Positions 1 through 7,676 of a DNA stretch of 48,297 bases are shown here, piece by piece; position 1 is the stretch's first letter; each line of letters opens with the position of its first letter. This DNA is from Caulobacterales bacterium (GTDB taxonomy: Bacteria; Pseudomonadota; Alphaproteobacteria; Caulobacterales; Caulobacteraceae), in contig JAFKGN010000167.1 of NCBI GenBank assembly GCA_017307205.1, positions 1-48,297 on the forward strand, in the 5' to 3' direction. Position numbers and translations under genes: made by a program. Under the pieces are notes generated by a model that worked only from the letters and a program-made list of their open reading frames with translations, made no database searches and was not told where the DNA came from.

Positions 1-235
1 GGTTCATCACCGGGCGGGGCGGGGCGTGCACCACCGGCTCCGCGACGGCCTCGATCGCCTCGGCGTGCTCGGCGTTGTAGTCGATGTCGAAGACGTCGGG
101 CTTCGGCTCACGTGAAGCCAGGAACGCCAGGGCGACGGCGGCGCCCGCGAGGCCGACGCCGAGCGCCAGATGGGCCACCGGTCCGGCGGGACGATGAGCG
201 ACCTTGAAGTCGCGCGCGGACGTATAGGCGTTCAT
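1..235 (-). CDS. Hypothetical single-span membrane protein (5' part; gene runs off the window)
   Basis: Reading leftward from ATG at 235, the frame stays open to the window edge, so only about 78 N-terminal residues are visible. The start begins MNAYTSARDFKVAHRP and has a good Shine-Dalgarno (GGAGGAGG, about ten bases upstream). One hydrophobic stretch at about residues 18-38 (alanine/leucine/glycine rich) is followed by an acidic then proline-rich segment, so it is probably an inner-membrane protein with a periplasmic or cytoplasmic tail. It lies beyond the terminator that ends bfr, so it is probably transcribed separately. I do not recognise the family; the C-terminal domain is outside the window. 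Confidence 0.6.
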   Translation of the reverse strand, partial: MNAYTSARDFKVAHRPAGPVAHLALGVGLAGAAVALAFLASREPKPDVFDIDYNAEHAEAIEAVAEPVVHAPPRPVMN

Positions 236-308
236 AGGGCGCGGGCCTCCTCCAACCCAAGCCTAACCCATCTTTGCGCTGCAGGTTCCAGGAAGATCGC
301 CGGTCGTG

Positions 309-337
309 AAAAAGGGCGCGGCCTCGCGACCGCGCCC
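309..337 (-). terminator. Rho-independent terminator of the bfd-bfr unit
   Basis: On the minus strand a perfect 8-bp stem (GGGCGCGG with CCGCGCCC, arms at 314-321 and 330-337, 8-base loop) is followed directly by TTTTT (complement of 309-313). It sits about 25 bases past the bfr stop, the expected place and orientation. Confidence 0.85.
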
Positions 338-362
338 TGGTTTCATTCTGCGATCAGCGGGA

Positions 363-854
363 TCAGTGCCCGCCGCCGCCTTCCAGTTCGCCCAGGGCGC
401 TCTGCAGGTAGTTCTGCTCGCCGAGCAGGGCCACGAGGCCGAGCTGGGTTTCGAGGAAGTCGATGTGCTCCTCGGTGTCGGAGAGAATCTCGACCAGCAG
501 CTCGCGCGAGACGTAGTCCTGGGCGTCCTCGCAGGCCTTGATCCCGGGGATCAGGGTGGCGCGACCGCCGACTTCCACCGCCAGGTCGGCCGCCAGGCCT
601 TCCGGCACGGTCTCGCCGATCTTCAGCTTGTGAAGGTCCTGCAGGTTGGGCAGGCCGTCGATCATCAGGTTGCGCTTGATCAGCTTGTCGGCGTGTTTCA
701 TCTCGCCGATCGACTCGTCGTAGGTGATCTTGCCGAGCTTGGTCAGACCCCAGTGCTGATACATCCGCGCATGCAGGAAGTACTGGTTCACCGCGGTCAG
801 CTCGTTGGTGAGCACCGCGTTGAGAATGCGGATAATATTGATGTCGCCTTGCAT
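363..854 (-). CDS. bfr: Bacterioferritin
   Basis: Iron-storage protein of the haem-containing ferritin family, 163 residues (usual about 158). It forms 24-subunit shells that oxidise Fe(II) and store the mineral. An ungapped comparison from memory with E. coli Bfr puts the ferroxidase ligands at E18, E51, H54, E94 and H130, and the inter-subunit haem ligand at M52 (in EMKHAD). The sixth ferroxidase ligand, E127, reads threonine here (SDTEEHID). The C-terminus is glycine-rich and ends in histidine. Bfd lies upstream on the same strand with a 166-base gap, so bfr may also have its own promoter. The start gives the canonical MQGD N-terminus. Confidence 0.95.
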   Translation of the reverse strand: MQGDINIIRILNAVLTNELTAVNQYFLHARMYQHWGLTKLGKITYDESIGEMKHADKLIKRNLMIDGLPNLQDLHKLKIGETVPEGLAADLAVEVGGRATLIPGIKACEDAQDYVSRELLVEILSDTEEHIDFLETQLGLVALLGEQNYLQSALGELEGGGGH

Positions 855-950
855 GGCCGGGCCTCGTGTCTTTCGGTCTGCGGGACGACTATGCGACGAA
901 GGCTTGGTCCCGCAACAACAATGTCTGCGAGTGTTTCGCGGTTGCGCAGA

Positions 951-980
951 AATATTCGCGAACGTCTCGCGTTAGCGCAA
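951..980 (-). promoter_or_regulatory. Possible bfr promoter
   Basis: Minus-strand TTGCGC (980-975), an 18-base spacer and AATATT (956-951) lie about 100 bases upstream of bfr in the 166-base bfd-bfr gap. Both hexamers are imperfect, so this is a weak call. Confidence 0.3.
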
Positions 981-1020
981 GTTCAGCGAGATTGACTCTG
1001 AATAGCGGGCGGAAGCCGCG

Positions 1021-1206
1021 TTATTCGGCGGCGAACCGCAGGGCTTCGCGGCTTTCATCGATCATCGCGCGCATGTCGCAGACGCACTTGGCGCACTGGG
1101 CCTGGCATTGATGATGACGGAAGACCTCGGCCGGACGGCTCGCGCCTGCGTCGATCGCAGCACGTACCTGGCGTTCGCGGAGCCCGTTGCAATTGCAGAC
1201 GTACAA
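1021..1206 (-). CDS. bfd: Bacterioferritin-associated ferredoxin, [2Fe-2S]
   Basis: A 61-residue BFD-like ferredoxin. It binds bacterioferritin and passes electrons to its haem so that stored iron is released as Fe(II). The expected ligands are C4 and C6 (YVCNCNG) and C38 and C41 (QCAKC); additional cysteines C34 and C43 flank the second pair. The length matches the family (about 64). It is upstream of and co-oriented with bfr, the usual pairing. Its upstream region is shared with divergent cydA and holds a Fur-like inverted repeat, consistent with iron control. The family assignment is secure; regulation is inferred. Confidence 0.93.
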   Translation of the reverse strand: MYVCNCNGLRERQVRAAIDAGASRPAEVFRHHQCQAQCAKCVCDMRAMIDESREALRFAAE

Positions 1207-1261
1207 GACGCTCTTCCGACCCGAGTTGGACGACTATCAGATAGCTACATGCGAAAGGGTT

Positions 1262-1276
1262 TGCAACTCATTTGCA
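1262..1276. promoter_or_regulatory. Putative Fur-type operator in the bfd/cydA divergent region
   Basis: TGCAA-CTCAT-TTGCA is a perfect inverted repeat of 5-bp arms around 5 bases. It resembles the TGCAA/TTGCA core of alphaproteobacterial Fur/Mur boxes. It lies 56 bases upstream of the bfd start and 90 upstream of cydA. An extra TTTGCA/TGCGAAA half-site partner overlaps on the left (1250-1265). A second short palindrome, GACAG-C-CTGTC, lies at 1280-1290. I see no FNR/FixK box (TTGAT-N4-ATCAA). Confidence 0.45.
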
Positions 1277-1365
1277 TCTGACAGCCTGTCGCAGCGGCTA
1301 AGTAGTTTTCCGGATTTGACGCGCCCAAGGGCGCGGCGTCTCCTGGGCGCCCTAAGAGGTGACGC

Positions 1366-2754
1366 GTGGACGCATTGATCCTGGCGAGGCTGCAGTTCGC
1401 CTTCACCATCGCCTTCCACATCATCTTTCCGGCCTTCACCATCGGGCTGGCGAGCTATCTCGCCGTGCTCGAAGGCCTGTGGCTGACCACCCGCCGCGAG
1501 GCGTTCCAGCGGCTCTACCTGTTCTGGCTGAAGGTCTTCGCCCTGTCGTTCGGCATGGGCGTCGTCTCCGGGGTGGTGATGAGCTACGAGCTCGGCGCCA
1601 ACTGGAGCGTGTTCTCGCGCGCCGCCGCCCCGGTGATCGGCCCGCTGCTCGGGTTCGAGGTGCTGACGGCTTTCTTCCTGGAGGCCAGCTTTCTCGGAAT
1701 CATGCTGTTCGGCTGGAAGAAGGTGGGGCCCGGCCTGCACTTCACCGCCACGGTGCTGGTCGCCATCGGCACCTTCATCTCGGCCTTCTGGATTCTTTCG
1801 GCCAACAGCTGGATGCAGCATCCCACCGGCCACGCCGTGCTGCCCGACGGCAGCCTGATCGCCGTCGACTGGTGGAAGGTGGTGTTCTCGCCCACCTTCC
1901 CGAGCCGCCTCGCCCACATGCTGCTCGGCGCCTACCTGACCACGGCCCTGGTGGTCGGCGGGGCCAGCGCCTGGCGGCTGATGACGGCGCCGACCCAGCC
2001 GGAATCGCGCATCGCCCTGCGAATGGCCATCGGCATGCTGGCCGTGGTCGCGCCGTTGCAACTGGTCGCCGGCCACATCTCGGGCGAGGTGGTGCGCCAT
2101 CACCAGCCGCTGAAGCTGGCCGCCATCGAGGCCTATTGGGAGACCAGGGCCGACCAACCGCTCAGCCTGTTCGGCCTGCCTGATCGCAAGGCGGGCAAGA
2201 CGCAGTTCGAAGTCGCCATTCCGGGCGCCGGAGCTCTGGCCCAGGGGGTTTCGCGCGAGACCGTGCTGCAGGGCCTGGACGCCTGGCCGCGCAGCGACTG
2301 GCCGGTGGTCTGGCTGGTCTATTGGGGGTTCCGCATCATGGTGGGGCTCGGCCTGGCGATGATCGGCCTCGGCCTGTGGGGCGCGTTCCTCGTCTGGCGC
2401 GGCGGGCCGGAGCGCTCGAGGCTCTATCTGTGGGCGGCGACCTTGATGGCGCCGGCCGGCTTCGTGGCGGTGATCGCCGGCTGGGTGGTCGCGGAGGCAG
2501 GGCGTCAGCCCTGGGTGATCTACGGCGTGCTGCGGACGCGCGACGCGGTCTCGCCGGTCGGCGCCGGCCAGGTCTCGGCCTCGCTGCTGGCCTTCCTGAT
2601 CGTCTACGCCATCGTGTTCAGCGCCGGCGCCCTCTACATCCTGCGCCTGCTCCACCGCGGGCCGGAGGAGGCCGAGCAGGCCCCGAAGCCGGAGGACCGC
2701 GCCCCGGGGTCGGCCCTCGCCGCGCCTTCGGAAGCCGGGGAGACGCCGCCGTGA
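1366..2754 (+). CDS. cydA: Cytochrome bd-type quinol oxidase subunit I (CioA/CydA)
   Basis: Subunit I of a bd-family terminal oxidase in the cytoplasmic membrane. It oxidises quinol and reduces O2 using haems b558, b595 and d. The GTG start is preceded by AAGAGGT. Visible family marks are the N-terminal LQFAF with haem ligand H18, H184 in the RLAHMLLGAY helix, M325 in FRIMVGLG, and GRQPW. The H184-M325 distance is 141 residues against about 207 in E. coli CydA (H186-M393), so the Q-loop is short, as in the cyanide-insensitive (CIO) subgroup. At 462 residues it is shorter than E. coli CydA (522). It overlaps cydB by four bases (GTGA). Confidence 0.95.
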   Translation: MDALILARLQFAFTIAFHIIFPAFTIGLASYLAVLEGLWLTTRREAFQRLYLFWLKVFALSFGMGVVSGVVMSYELGANWSVFSRAAAPVIGPLLGFEVLTAFFLEASFLGIMLFGWKKVGPGLHFTATVLVAIGTFISAFWILSANSWMQHPTGHAVLPDGSLIAVDWWKVVFSPTFPSRLAHMLLGAYLTTALVVGGASAWRLMTAPTQPESRIALRMAIGMLAVVAPLQLVAGHISGEVVRHHQPLKLAAIEAYWETRADQPLSLFGLPDRKAGKTQFEVAIPGAGALAQGVSRETVLQGLDAWPRSDWPVVWLVYWGFRIMVGLGLAMIGLGLWGAFLVWRGGPERSRLYLWAATLMAPAGFVAVIAGWVVAEAGRQPWVIYGVLRTRDAVSPVGAGQVSASLLAFLIVYAIVFSAGALYILRLLHRGPEEAEQAPKPEDRAPGSALAAPSEAGETPP

Positions 2755-3776
2755 GCCTCGACCTGCCGCTGATCTGGATCGCCGTCCTCGGCGTCGCCGT
2801 CTGCCTCTATGTGATGCTCGACGGGTTTGATCTTGGGGTCGGCATCCTGTTTCCCTTCGCCCGCAGCCCGCGCGAGCGGGACGCGATGATGAGCGCCATC
2901 GCTCCGGTATGGGACGGCAACGAGACCTGGCTCGTCCTGGGCGGCGGCGGGCTGATGGCCGCCTTTCCGGTGGCCTACGGCATTCTGATGCCGGCCTTCT
3001 ACCTGCCGGTGATCCTGATGCTGCTGGCGCTGATCCTGCGGGGCGTCGCCTTCGAATTCCGGCTGCACGGGCGCAAGCGCGGTAAGGCGTTCTGGACGGC
3101 GGCCTTCACCGGCGGATCGCTGGCCGCCGCCTTCGCCCAGGGCCTGATCCTCGGCGGCTTCGTCCAGGGCGTGACCGTGCGCGGCGAGGCCTTCGCCGGC
3201 GGGCCGTTCGACTGGCTGACCCCCTATAGCCTGCTGGTCGCCTGCGGCGTCGTCGCCGGCTATGCCCTGCTCGGCGCGGGCTGGATGATGATCAAGGCCG
3301 AGGACCAGCTGCACCGTGACGCCCGCCGCTGGGCCGCCCTCGCCGCCGGGGCCACGGCCGGCTTCCTGGCCGCCGTCAGCCTGGCCACGCTGTGGATCCA
3401 TCCCCGCGTCGCCGCACGGTGGGGGTTCGACGGCCAGGCTCTGGACTTCGACCGCCTCCTGCCGCTGCTGCCGATCCCTCTGCTCGGCCTCGCGGGACTG
3501 GCCTTGGTCGCCTACGGACTGATGCGCGACCGCTGGGCCCTGCCGTTCGTCGGCGGCCTGATGGTCTTCCTCTCCGGGTTCGCGGGCCTGGCGGCGGGCT
3601 TCTTCCCGCTGATCGTGCCCTACGACATCGACTTCCGGGCCGCGGCCAACGCCGACAACGCCCTGGCTTTCCTGCTGGTCGGGGTCGCGATTCTGCTGCC
3701 GGTGATCCTTGGCTACACCGCCTGGGTCTACTGGCTGTTCCGCGGCAAGGTGGACGTCGATGCCCACTATCATTGA
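2751..3776 (+). CDS. cydB: Cytochrome bd-type quinol oxidase subunit II (CioB/CydB)
   Basis: Subunit II of the bd oxidase, an integral membrane protein of 341 residues that pairs with subunit I. The GTG start overlaps the cydA stop as GTGA, implying coupled translation. The N-terminus LIWIAVLGVAVCLYVMLDGF followed by DLGVGI and then WDGNETWLVLGGGGL is the classic CydB signature, and several transmembrane helices follow. The frame is open further upstream, but that part lies inside cydA and is not credible. The 3' end overlaps the small DUF2474-type gene by 17 bases. Confidence 0.95.
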   Translation: MSLDLPLIWIAVLGVAVCLYVMLDGFDLGVGILFPFARSPRERDAMMSAIAPVWDGNETWLVLGGGGLMAAFPVAYGILMPAFYLPVILMLLALILRGVAFEFRLHGRKRGKAFWTAAFTGGSLAAAFAQGLILGGFVQGVTVRGEAFAGGPFDWLTPYSLLVACGVVAGYALLGAGWMMIKAEDQLHRDARRWAALAAGATAGFLAAVSLATLWIHPRVAARWGFDGQALDFDRLLPLLPIPLLGLAGLALVAYGLMRDRWALPFVGGLMVFLSGFAGLAAGFFPLIVPYDIDFRAAANADNALAFLLVGVAILLPVILGYTAWVYWLFRGKVDVDAHYH

Positions 3777-3912
3777 AGGACCGCCGGGGCGGGAGACGCC
3801 GAAGCCGCTGCTCGCGCGCCGCCTGATCTGGTTCGTCGGTCTCGCCGTCGCCTCCGCCCTGGCGACCGTCGTCGTCGCCTACGGCCTGAAGGCCCTGCTG
3901 CCCCCGCTGTGA
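3760..3912 (+). CDS. DUF2474-type small membrane protein, probable bd-oxidase accessory subunit
   Basis: A 50-residue protein starting at ATG 3760, inside the 3' end of cydB in another frame. It has a charged N-terminus (IIEGPPGRETPKPLLARRL) and one transmembrane helix, about residues 20-42 (WFVGLAVASALATVVVAYGL). Small DUF2474 proteins of this shape sit directly after cydB in many proteobacteria, in the position that CydX occupies in E. coli. A role as a stabilising third subunit is inferred from position and shape. A longer upstream start would lie deeper inside cydB and is unlikely. Confidence 0.75.
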   Translation: MPTIIEGPPGRETPKPLLARRLIWFVGLAVASALATVVVAYGLKALLPPL

Positions 3913-3932
3913 AAACCGGCTAGACGGAGCGG

Positions 3933-4583
3933 ATGACGAAGCCCGCCGATTGCCGCCTCTATCTGATCACGCCGCCCGCGCTGGACGACCTGGCCGGCTT
4001 CGGCCACGCCCTGGCCCAGGCGCTGGAGGCCGGCGACGTCGCCGCCCTGCAGGTGCGGCTGAAGGATATGCCGGAGACGGTGATCGCCGCCGCCGTCGAT
4101 CTCGTCCTGCCGATCTGCCACGCCCGCGACGTGGCGGTGATCCTCAACGACCGCCCCGATCTCGCCGCCCGCCTCGGCTGCGACGGCGTGCATGTCGGCC
4201 AGTCGGATACGCCCTACGCCGAGGCTCGCCGCCTGATGGGCCGCGACCGCATGGTGGGCGTCACCTGCCACGACAGCCGGCACCTGGCGATGGAGGCCGC
4301 CGAGGCGGGGGCCGACTACGTGGCGTTCGGAGCCTTCTTCCCCACCGACACCAAGGACGCCCCGACCCGCGCCGATCCGGAGATCCTCTCGATCTGGCAG
4401 GAGACGATGGAGACGCCCTGCGTGGCCATCGGCGGCATCACCATTGACAACGCCCGCGGCCTCGCCGCCGCCGGGGCCGACTTCCTGGCCGTCAGCGCCG
4501 GGGTGTGGCGCCACGCCGGCGGACCGGCCGCCGCCGTCGAGGCGCTGAACCGCGAGATCGCCCTGGGTCTCACCGAACGCTGA
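3933..4583 (+). CDS. thiE: Thiamine phosphate synthase
   Basis: A TIM-barrel enzyme (216 residues) that joins hydroxymethylpyrimidine diphosphate and thiazole phosphate into thiamine phosphate. Family motifs visible in order are QVRLKD (usually QLRxK), [38 protein letters not shown] and VAIGGIT. It starts 20 bases after the DUF2474-type gene and is probably co-transcribed with cydAB, although I know of no functional link to oxidase assembly. TenI-like aminase is the main alternative; the lysine-containing QVRLKD and NDR motifs favour ThiE. Confidence 0.85.
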   Translation: MTKPADCRLYLITPPALDDLAGFGHALAQALEAGDVAALQVRLKDMPETVIAAAVDLVLPICHARDVAVILNDRPDLAARLGCDGVHVGQSDTPYAEARRLMGRDRMVGVTCHDSRHLAMEAAEAGADYVAFGAFFPTDTKDAPTRADPEILSIWQETMETPCVAIGGITIDNARGLAAAGADFLAVSAGVWRHAGGPAAAVEALNREIALGLTER

Positions 4584-4597
4584 GCCTCACCCCCGCC

Positions 4598-4624
4598 GGG
4601 AAAAGCCAACAACCGGGCTTTCCC
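4598..4624 (+). terminator. Weak terminator-like hairpin after thiE
   Basis: GGGAAAAGCC and GGGCTTTCCC pair with one bulged A around a short loop, just past the thiE stop. No T-run follows, so termination is uncertain. Confidence 0.35.
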
Positions 4625-4672
4625 TGATGGCTTTCAGACACTAGGGTCCGCCGCCCTTTCGCGAGCCTATCC

Positions 4673-5473
4673 ATGACCACGCCCTCCGCCCTTCTGAACG
4701 TGATGATCGACGCCGCCCGCAAGGCCGGCCGCGGCCTGGCGCGCGACTTCGGCGAGCTGGCCGAGCTGCAGGTCTCGAAGAAGGGCGTCGCCGACTACGT
4801 CTCTGCCGCCGACCTGAAGGCTGAAAAGACGCTGCTTGAGCTGCTGAGCAAGGCGCGTCCGGGCTACGGCTTCATGGGCGAGGAAAGCGGCCTCATCGAA
4901 GGCACCGACAAGAGCCACACCTGGATCGTCGATCCGCTCGACGGCACCACCAACTTCCTGCACGCCATGCCGCACTTCGCGATCAGCATCGGGCTTGAGC
5001 GTGAGGGGACCATCGTCGCGGGCGTGGTCTACAACCCGGCGACGGGCGACCTGTTCTGGGCGGAAAAGGGCAAGGGCGCCTTCCTCGGCGCCGAGAAGCG
5101 CCTGCGCGTCGCCGCGCGTCGCACCCTGGAAGAGTCGGTGATCGCCACCGGCATCCCGTTCGCCGGTCACGGCCAGCACGGCCGCTTCTTCAAGGAACTG
5201 CACCAGCTGACCCAGCGGGTCTCCGGCATCCGCCGTTTCGGCGCCTGCTCGCTGGATCTCGCCTGGGTGGCCGCCGGCCGCTTCGACGCCTTCTGGGAAC
5301 GCAGCCTGAAGCCCTGGGACATGGCGGCGGGCCTGCTGCTGGTCACCGAGGCGGGCGGCAAGGTGACCGACGCCGACGGCGGCGAGGACATGCTCGGCGG
5401 CGGCTCGGTGCTGGCCTCGAACCGCGATCTGCACCCGCTGATCCTGGAGCGCCTCCAGGCCGCCAACGCCTGA
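4673..5473 (+). CDS. suhB: Inositol monophosphatase family protein (SuhB-like)
   Basis: A Mg2+-dependent sugar/inositol phosphatase of 266 residues. Metal-binding motifs are present: GEESG (about residue 65), DPLDGTTNF (about 87-95) and WDMAAG (near residue 215). Members dephosphorylate myo-inositol 1-phosphate, and E. coli SuhB also acts in rRNA antitermination. Related phosphatases can prefer other substrates such as histidinol phosphate or PAP, so the substrate is inferred only. It stands alone between thiE and a lipoprotein gene. Confidence 0.88.
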   Translation: MTTPSALLNVMIDAARKAGRGLARDFGELAELQVSKKGVADYVSAADLKAEKTLLELLSKARPGYGFMGEESGLIEGTDKSHTWIVDPLDGTTNFLHAMPHFAISIGLEREGTIVAGVVYNPATGDLFWAEKGKGAFLGAEKRLRVAARRTLEESVIATGIPFAGHGQHGRFFKELHQLTQRVSGIRRFGACSLDLAWVAAGRFDAFWERSLKPWDMAAGLLLVTEAGGKVTDADGGEDMLGGGSVLASNRDLHPLILERLQAANA

Positions 5474-5593
5474 CCGTGCGTCGGGGCTGGATGAAATCGT
5501 CCGGCTCGCTACAAAGACTCCCAGCATAATCGAGCGCGCGGGGCCGCCTGGCTGCACAGGCTTGCCCGCGACGCGCCGTTCGGGAGGATTTCG

Positions 5594-6898
5594 ATGCCCC
5601 GCCAACTGACGTTTGCCGCTGTCGCGGCCGTCTCGGTTCTCGCGCTCGCCGCGTGCAAGCCGCCCGCGCCGCCGCCGTCGCAGGCCGCCCTGCTCGATCC
5701 AATCGGCCGCGACTTCATCGCCCTGGCCCTTGAGGTCGATAACTACGACCCTGGCTTCGTCGACGCCTACTACGGCCCGCCCGAGGCCCAGGCCACCGCC
5801 AAGACCAAGCCGCGCACAGCTGAGCAGCTGAAGGCCGAGGCCCAGCGCCTGATGGCGGCGGCCGAGAAGGTCGACCCGGCGACCCTGACGCCTATCGAGG
5901 CCAAGCGCCGCGCCTATCTGATCGGCCAGAGCAAGGCGGCCTTCACCCGGCTGGAGATGAAGGGCGGCAAGAACATGCCGTTCCAGGACGAGGCCGAGGC
6001 GCTGTTCGGCGTGCGGCCGGACCTGAAGCCGCTGGAAAGCTATGACGCCGTCCTCGCCAAGATCGAGGCCCTGGCGCCCGGGCCCGGCGATCTGCCGAGC
6101 CGCGTCGATGCGTTCAACAAGCGCTACATCGTGCCGGCCGACAAGCTGGACGCGGTGATGAAGGCGGCGATCGCCGAGTGCCGCAAGCGCACGATGGCGC
6201 ACATCGCCCTGCCGACGAACGAGAAGTTCGACCTCGAGTTCGTCAAGAACAAGCCGTGGAGCGGCTACAACTGGTACAAGGGCAATGGTCACAGCCTGAT
6301 CCAGGTGAACACCGACCTGCCGGTGCGCATCGGCCGCGCCGTCGACCTGGGATGCCACGAGGGCTACCCCGGCCACCACGTGCTGAACCTGCTGAACGAA
6401 GAGAACCTGACCAAGAAGCGCGGTTGGGTCGAGTTCGCGGTCAACCCGCTCTACGGCCCGCAGTCGCTGATCTCCGAAGGCTCGGCGAACTACGGCATCG
6501 AGCTGGCCTTCCCGGGCGACGACCAGCTGAAGTTCGAGAAAGAGGTGCTCTACCCCTTGGCCGGCCTCGATCCCAAGACGGCCGACGCCTACGACCAGAT
6601 GCGCAAGGCCAGCGCCGGCCTGGTCGGGGCGCAGAACACCATCGCCGACGCCTATCTGGCCGGTCGGATCGACAAGGACACCGCCATCGCCCAGCTGATG
6701 AAGTACGGCCCCAGCGCCAAGCCCACGGCGACCCAGCGCCTGAGCTTCATCGACACCTACCGCAGCTACATCATCAACTACGGCATCGGTAAGGACATGG
6801 TGCAGGCCCACATCGAGAAGGCCGGCGACCAGGACGCGCGCTGGAAGGCGATGGAGACCCTGCTTTCGGAACCCAGCGTCTCGTCCGACCTGAAATAG
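5594..6898 (+). CDS. DUF885-family lipoprotein, putative zinc metallopeptidase
   Basis: A 434-residue exported lipoprotein. The signal peptide (residues 1-20) ends in the lipobox LAAC, followed by a proline-rich linker KPPAPPPSQ. The mature region carries HEGYPGHH at residues 255-262, a HExxGH-type zinc motif found in DUF885 proteins, and EGSANYGIEL about 40 residues later as the probable third-ligand helix. GGAGG lies just before the ATG. Its substrate is unknown; it may act on peptides in the periplasm or at the outer membrane. It is followed 19 bases later by another lipoprotein protease gene, so the two may form an envelope-maintenance pair. Confidence 0.85.
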   Translation: MPRQLTFAAVAAVSVLALAACKPPAPPPSQAALLDPIGRDFIALALEVDNYDPGFVDAYYGPPEAQATAKTKPRTAEQLKAEAQRLMAAAEKVDPATLTPIEAKRRAYLIGQSKAAFTRLEMKGGKNMPFQDEAEALFGVRPDLKPLESYDAVLAKIEALAPGPGDLPSRVDAFNKRYIVPADKLDAVMKAAIAECRKRTMAHIALPTNEKFDLEFVKNKPWSGYNWYKGNGHSLIQVNTDLPVRIGRAVDLGCHEGYPGHHVLNLLNEENLTKKRGWVEFAVNPLYGPQSLISEGSANYGIELAFPGDDQLKFEKEVLYPLAGLDPKTADAYDQMRKASAGLVGAQNTIADAYLAGRIDKDTAIAQLMKYGPSAKPTATQRLSFIDTYRSYIINYGIGKDMVQAHIEKAGDQDARWKAMETLLSEPSVSSDLK

Positions 6899-6917
6899 GC
6901 GAAGGCTCGGGGAGGGG

Positions 6918-7676
6918 ATGATGCAGCGGCGTCTGATCGCGGCGATGGCCGCCACCGTCTCGGTGGCCGCCTGCGCCTACAATGAGGACCTTGGGCGCAA
7001 GCAGTTCCTGCTGGTCAGCAACGACTCCCTGGTCTCGGCCTCCAACCAGGCCTGGGCCGAAACCCTGCGCCAGGGCCGGGTCTCGCAGAACACCAGCTAC
7101 AACGCCCGTGTCACCACGGTCGGCCAGAAGCTGGTGCAGGCGGCCGGTGTCGCCGACCGGCCCTGGCAGTACGTGGTCTTCGAGGACGCCAGCGCCAATG
7201 CCTTCGTGCTGCCCGGCGGCCAGATCGGGGTGAACACGGGCCTGCTCGCCCTGGTGCAGAACGACGACCAGCTGGCCGCCGTCATCGGCCACGAGATCGG
7301 CCATCTGACCGCCCAGCACGCGGCCGAGCGCTACTCGCAGACCGCCGCCTCGCAGGCCATCGTCGCCGCCGGGGCCTCGGCGGTGGGCGGCACCGGCACG
7401 GAGAAGGCGCGGCTGCTGTCCAGCCTCGGCGGAGCCGGCGCGCAGGTCGGGTTCCTGCTGCCGTTCTCGCGGCGGCATGAGTTGGAGGCCGACGCGCTGG
7501 GCGTCGACTACATGGCCCGCGCCGGCTACCGGCCGAGCGAGGCTGTCGCCCTCTGGCGGCTGATGGCCCAGAACCGCACGGCGGGCGGCCCGCCGCAGAT
7601 GCTCTCGACCCACCCGACGGAAGAGGCGCGCATCCAGGCGCTGGAAGCCCTGATCCGCCAGCGCGGGCTGAGCTAG
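6918..7676 (+). CDS. M48-family metalloprotease lipoprotein
   Basis: A 252-residue exported zinc protease. The N-terminus is a lipoprotein signal ending VAAC, and the active site HEIGH is at residues 125-129 with the distal glutamate in RHELEADALG. The fold and length match the small periplasmic M48 proteins related to E. coli LoiP/YcaL, which degrade misfolded outer-membrane proteins. Two adjacent ATGs (6918, 6921) follow GGGAGGG; the first is used here. The 3' end overlaps the convergent MFS gene by four bases. The exact substrate is not deducible. Confidence 0.9.
   Translation: MMQRRLIAAMAATVSVAACAYNEDLGRKQFLLVSNDSLVSASNQAWAETLRQGRVSQNTSYNARVTTVGQKLVQAAGVADRPWQYVVFEDASANAFVLPGGQIGVNTGLLALVQNDDQLAAVIGHEIGHLTAQHAAERYSQTAASQAIVAAGASAVGGTGTEKARLLSSLGGAGAQVGFLLPFSRRHELEADALGVDYMARAGYRPSEAVALWRLMAQNRTAGGPPQMLSTHPTEEARIQALEALIRQRGLS

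Noticed and set aside
4667..6955. Long minus-strand open frame opposite the inositol phosphatase and DUF885 genes
   Set aside because: It spans two well-supported plus-strand genes and their gap, and carries no recognisable domain; it is a GC-driven shadow.
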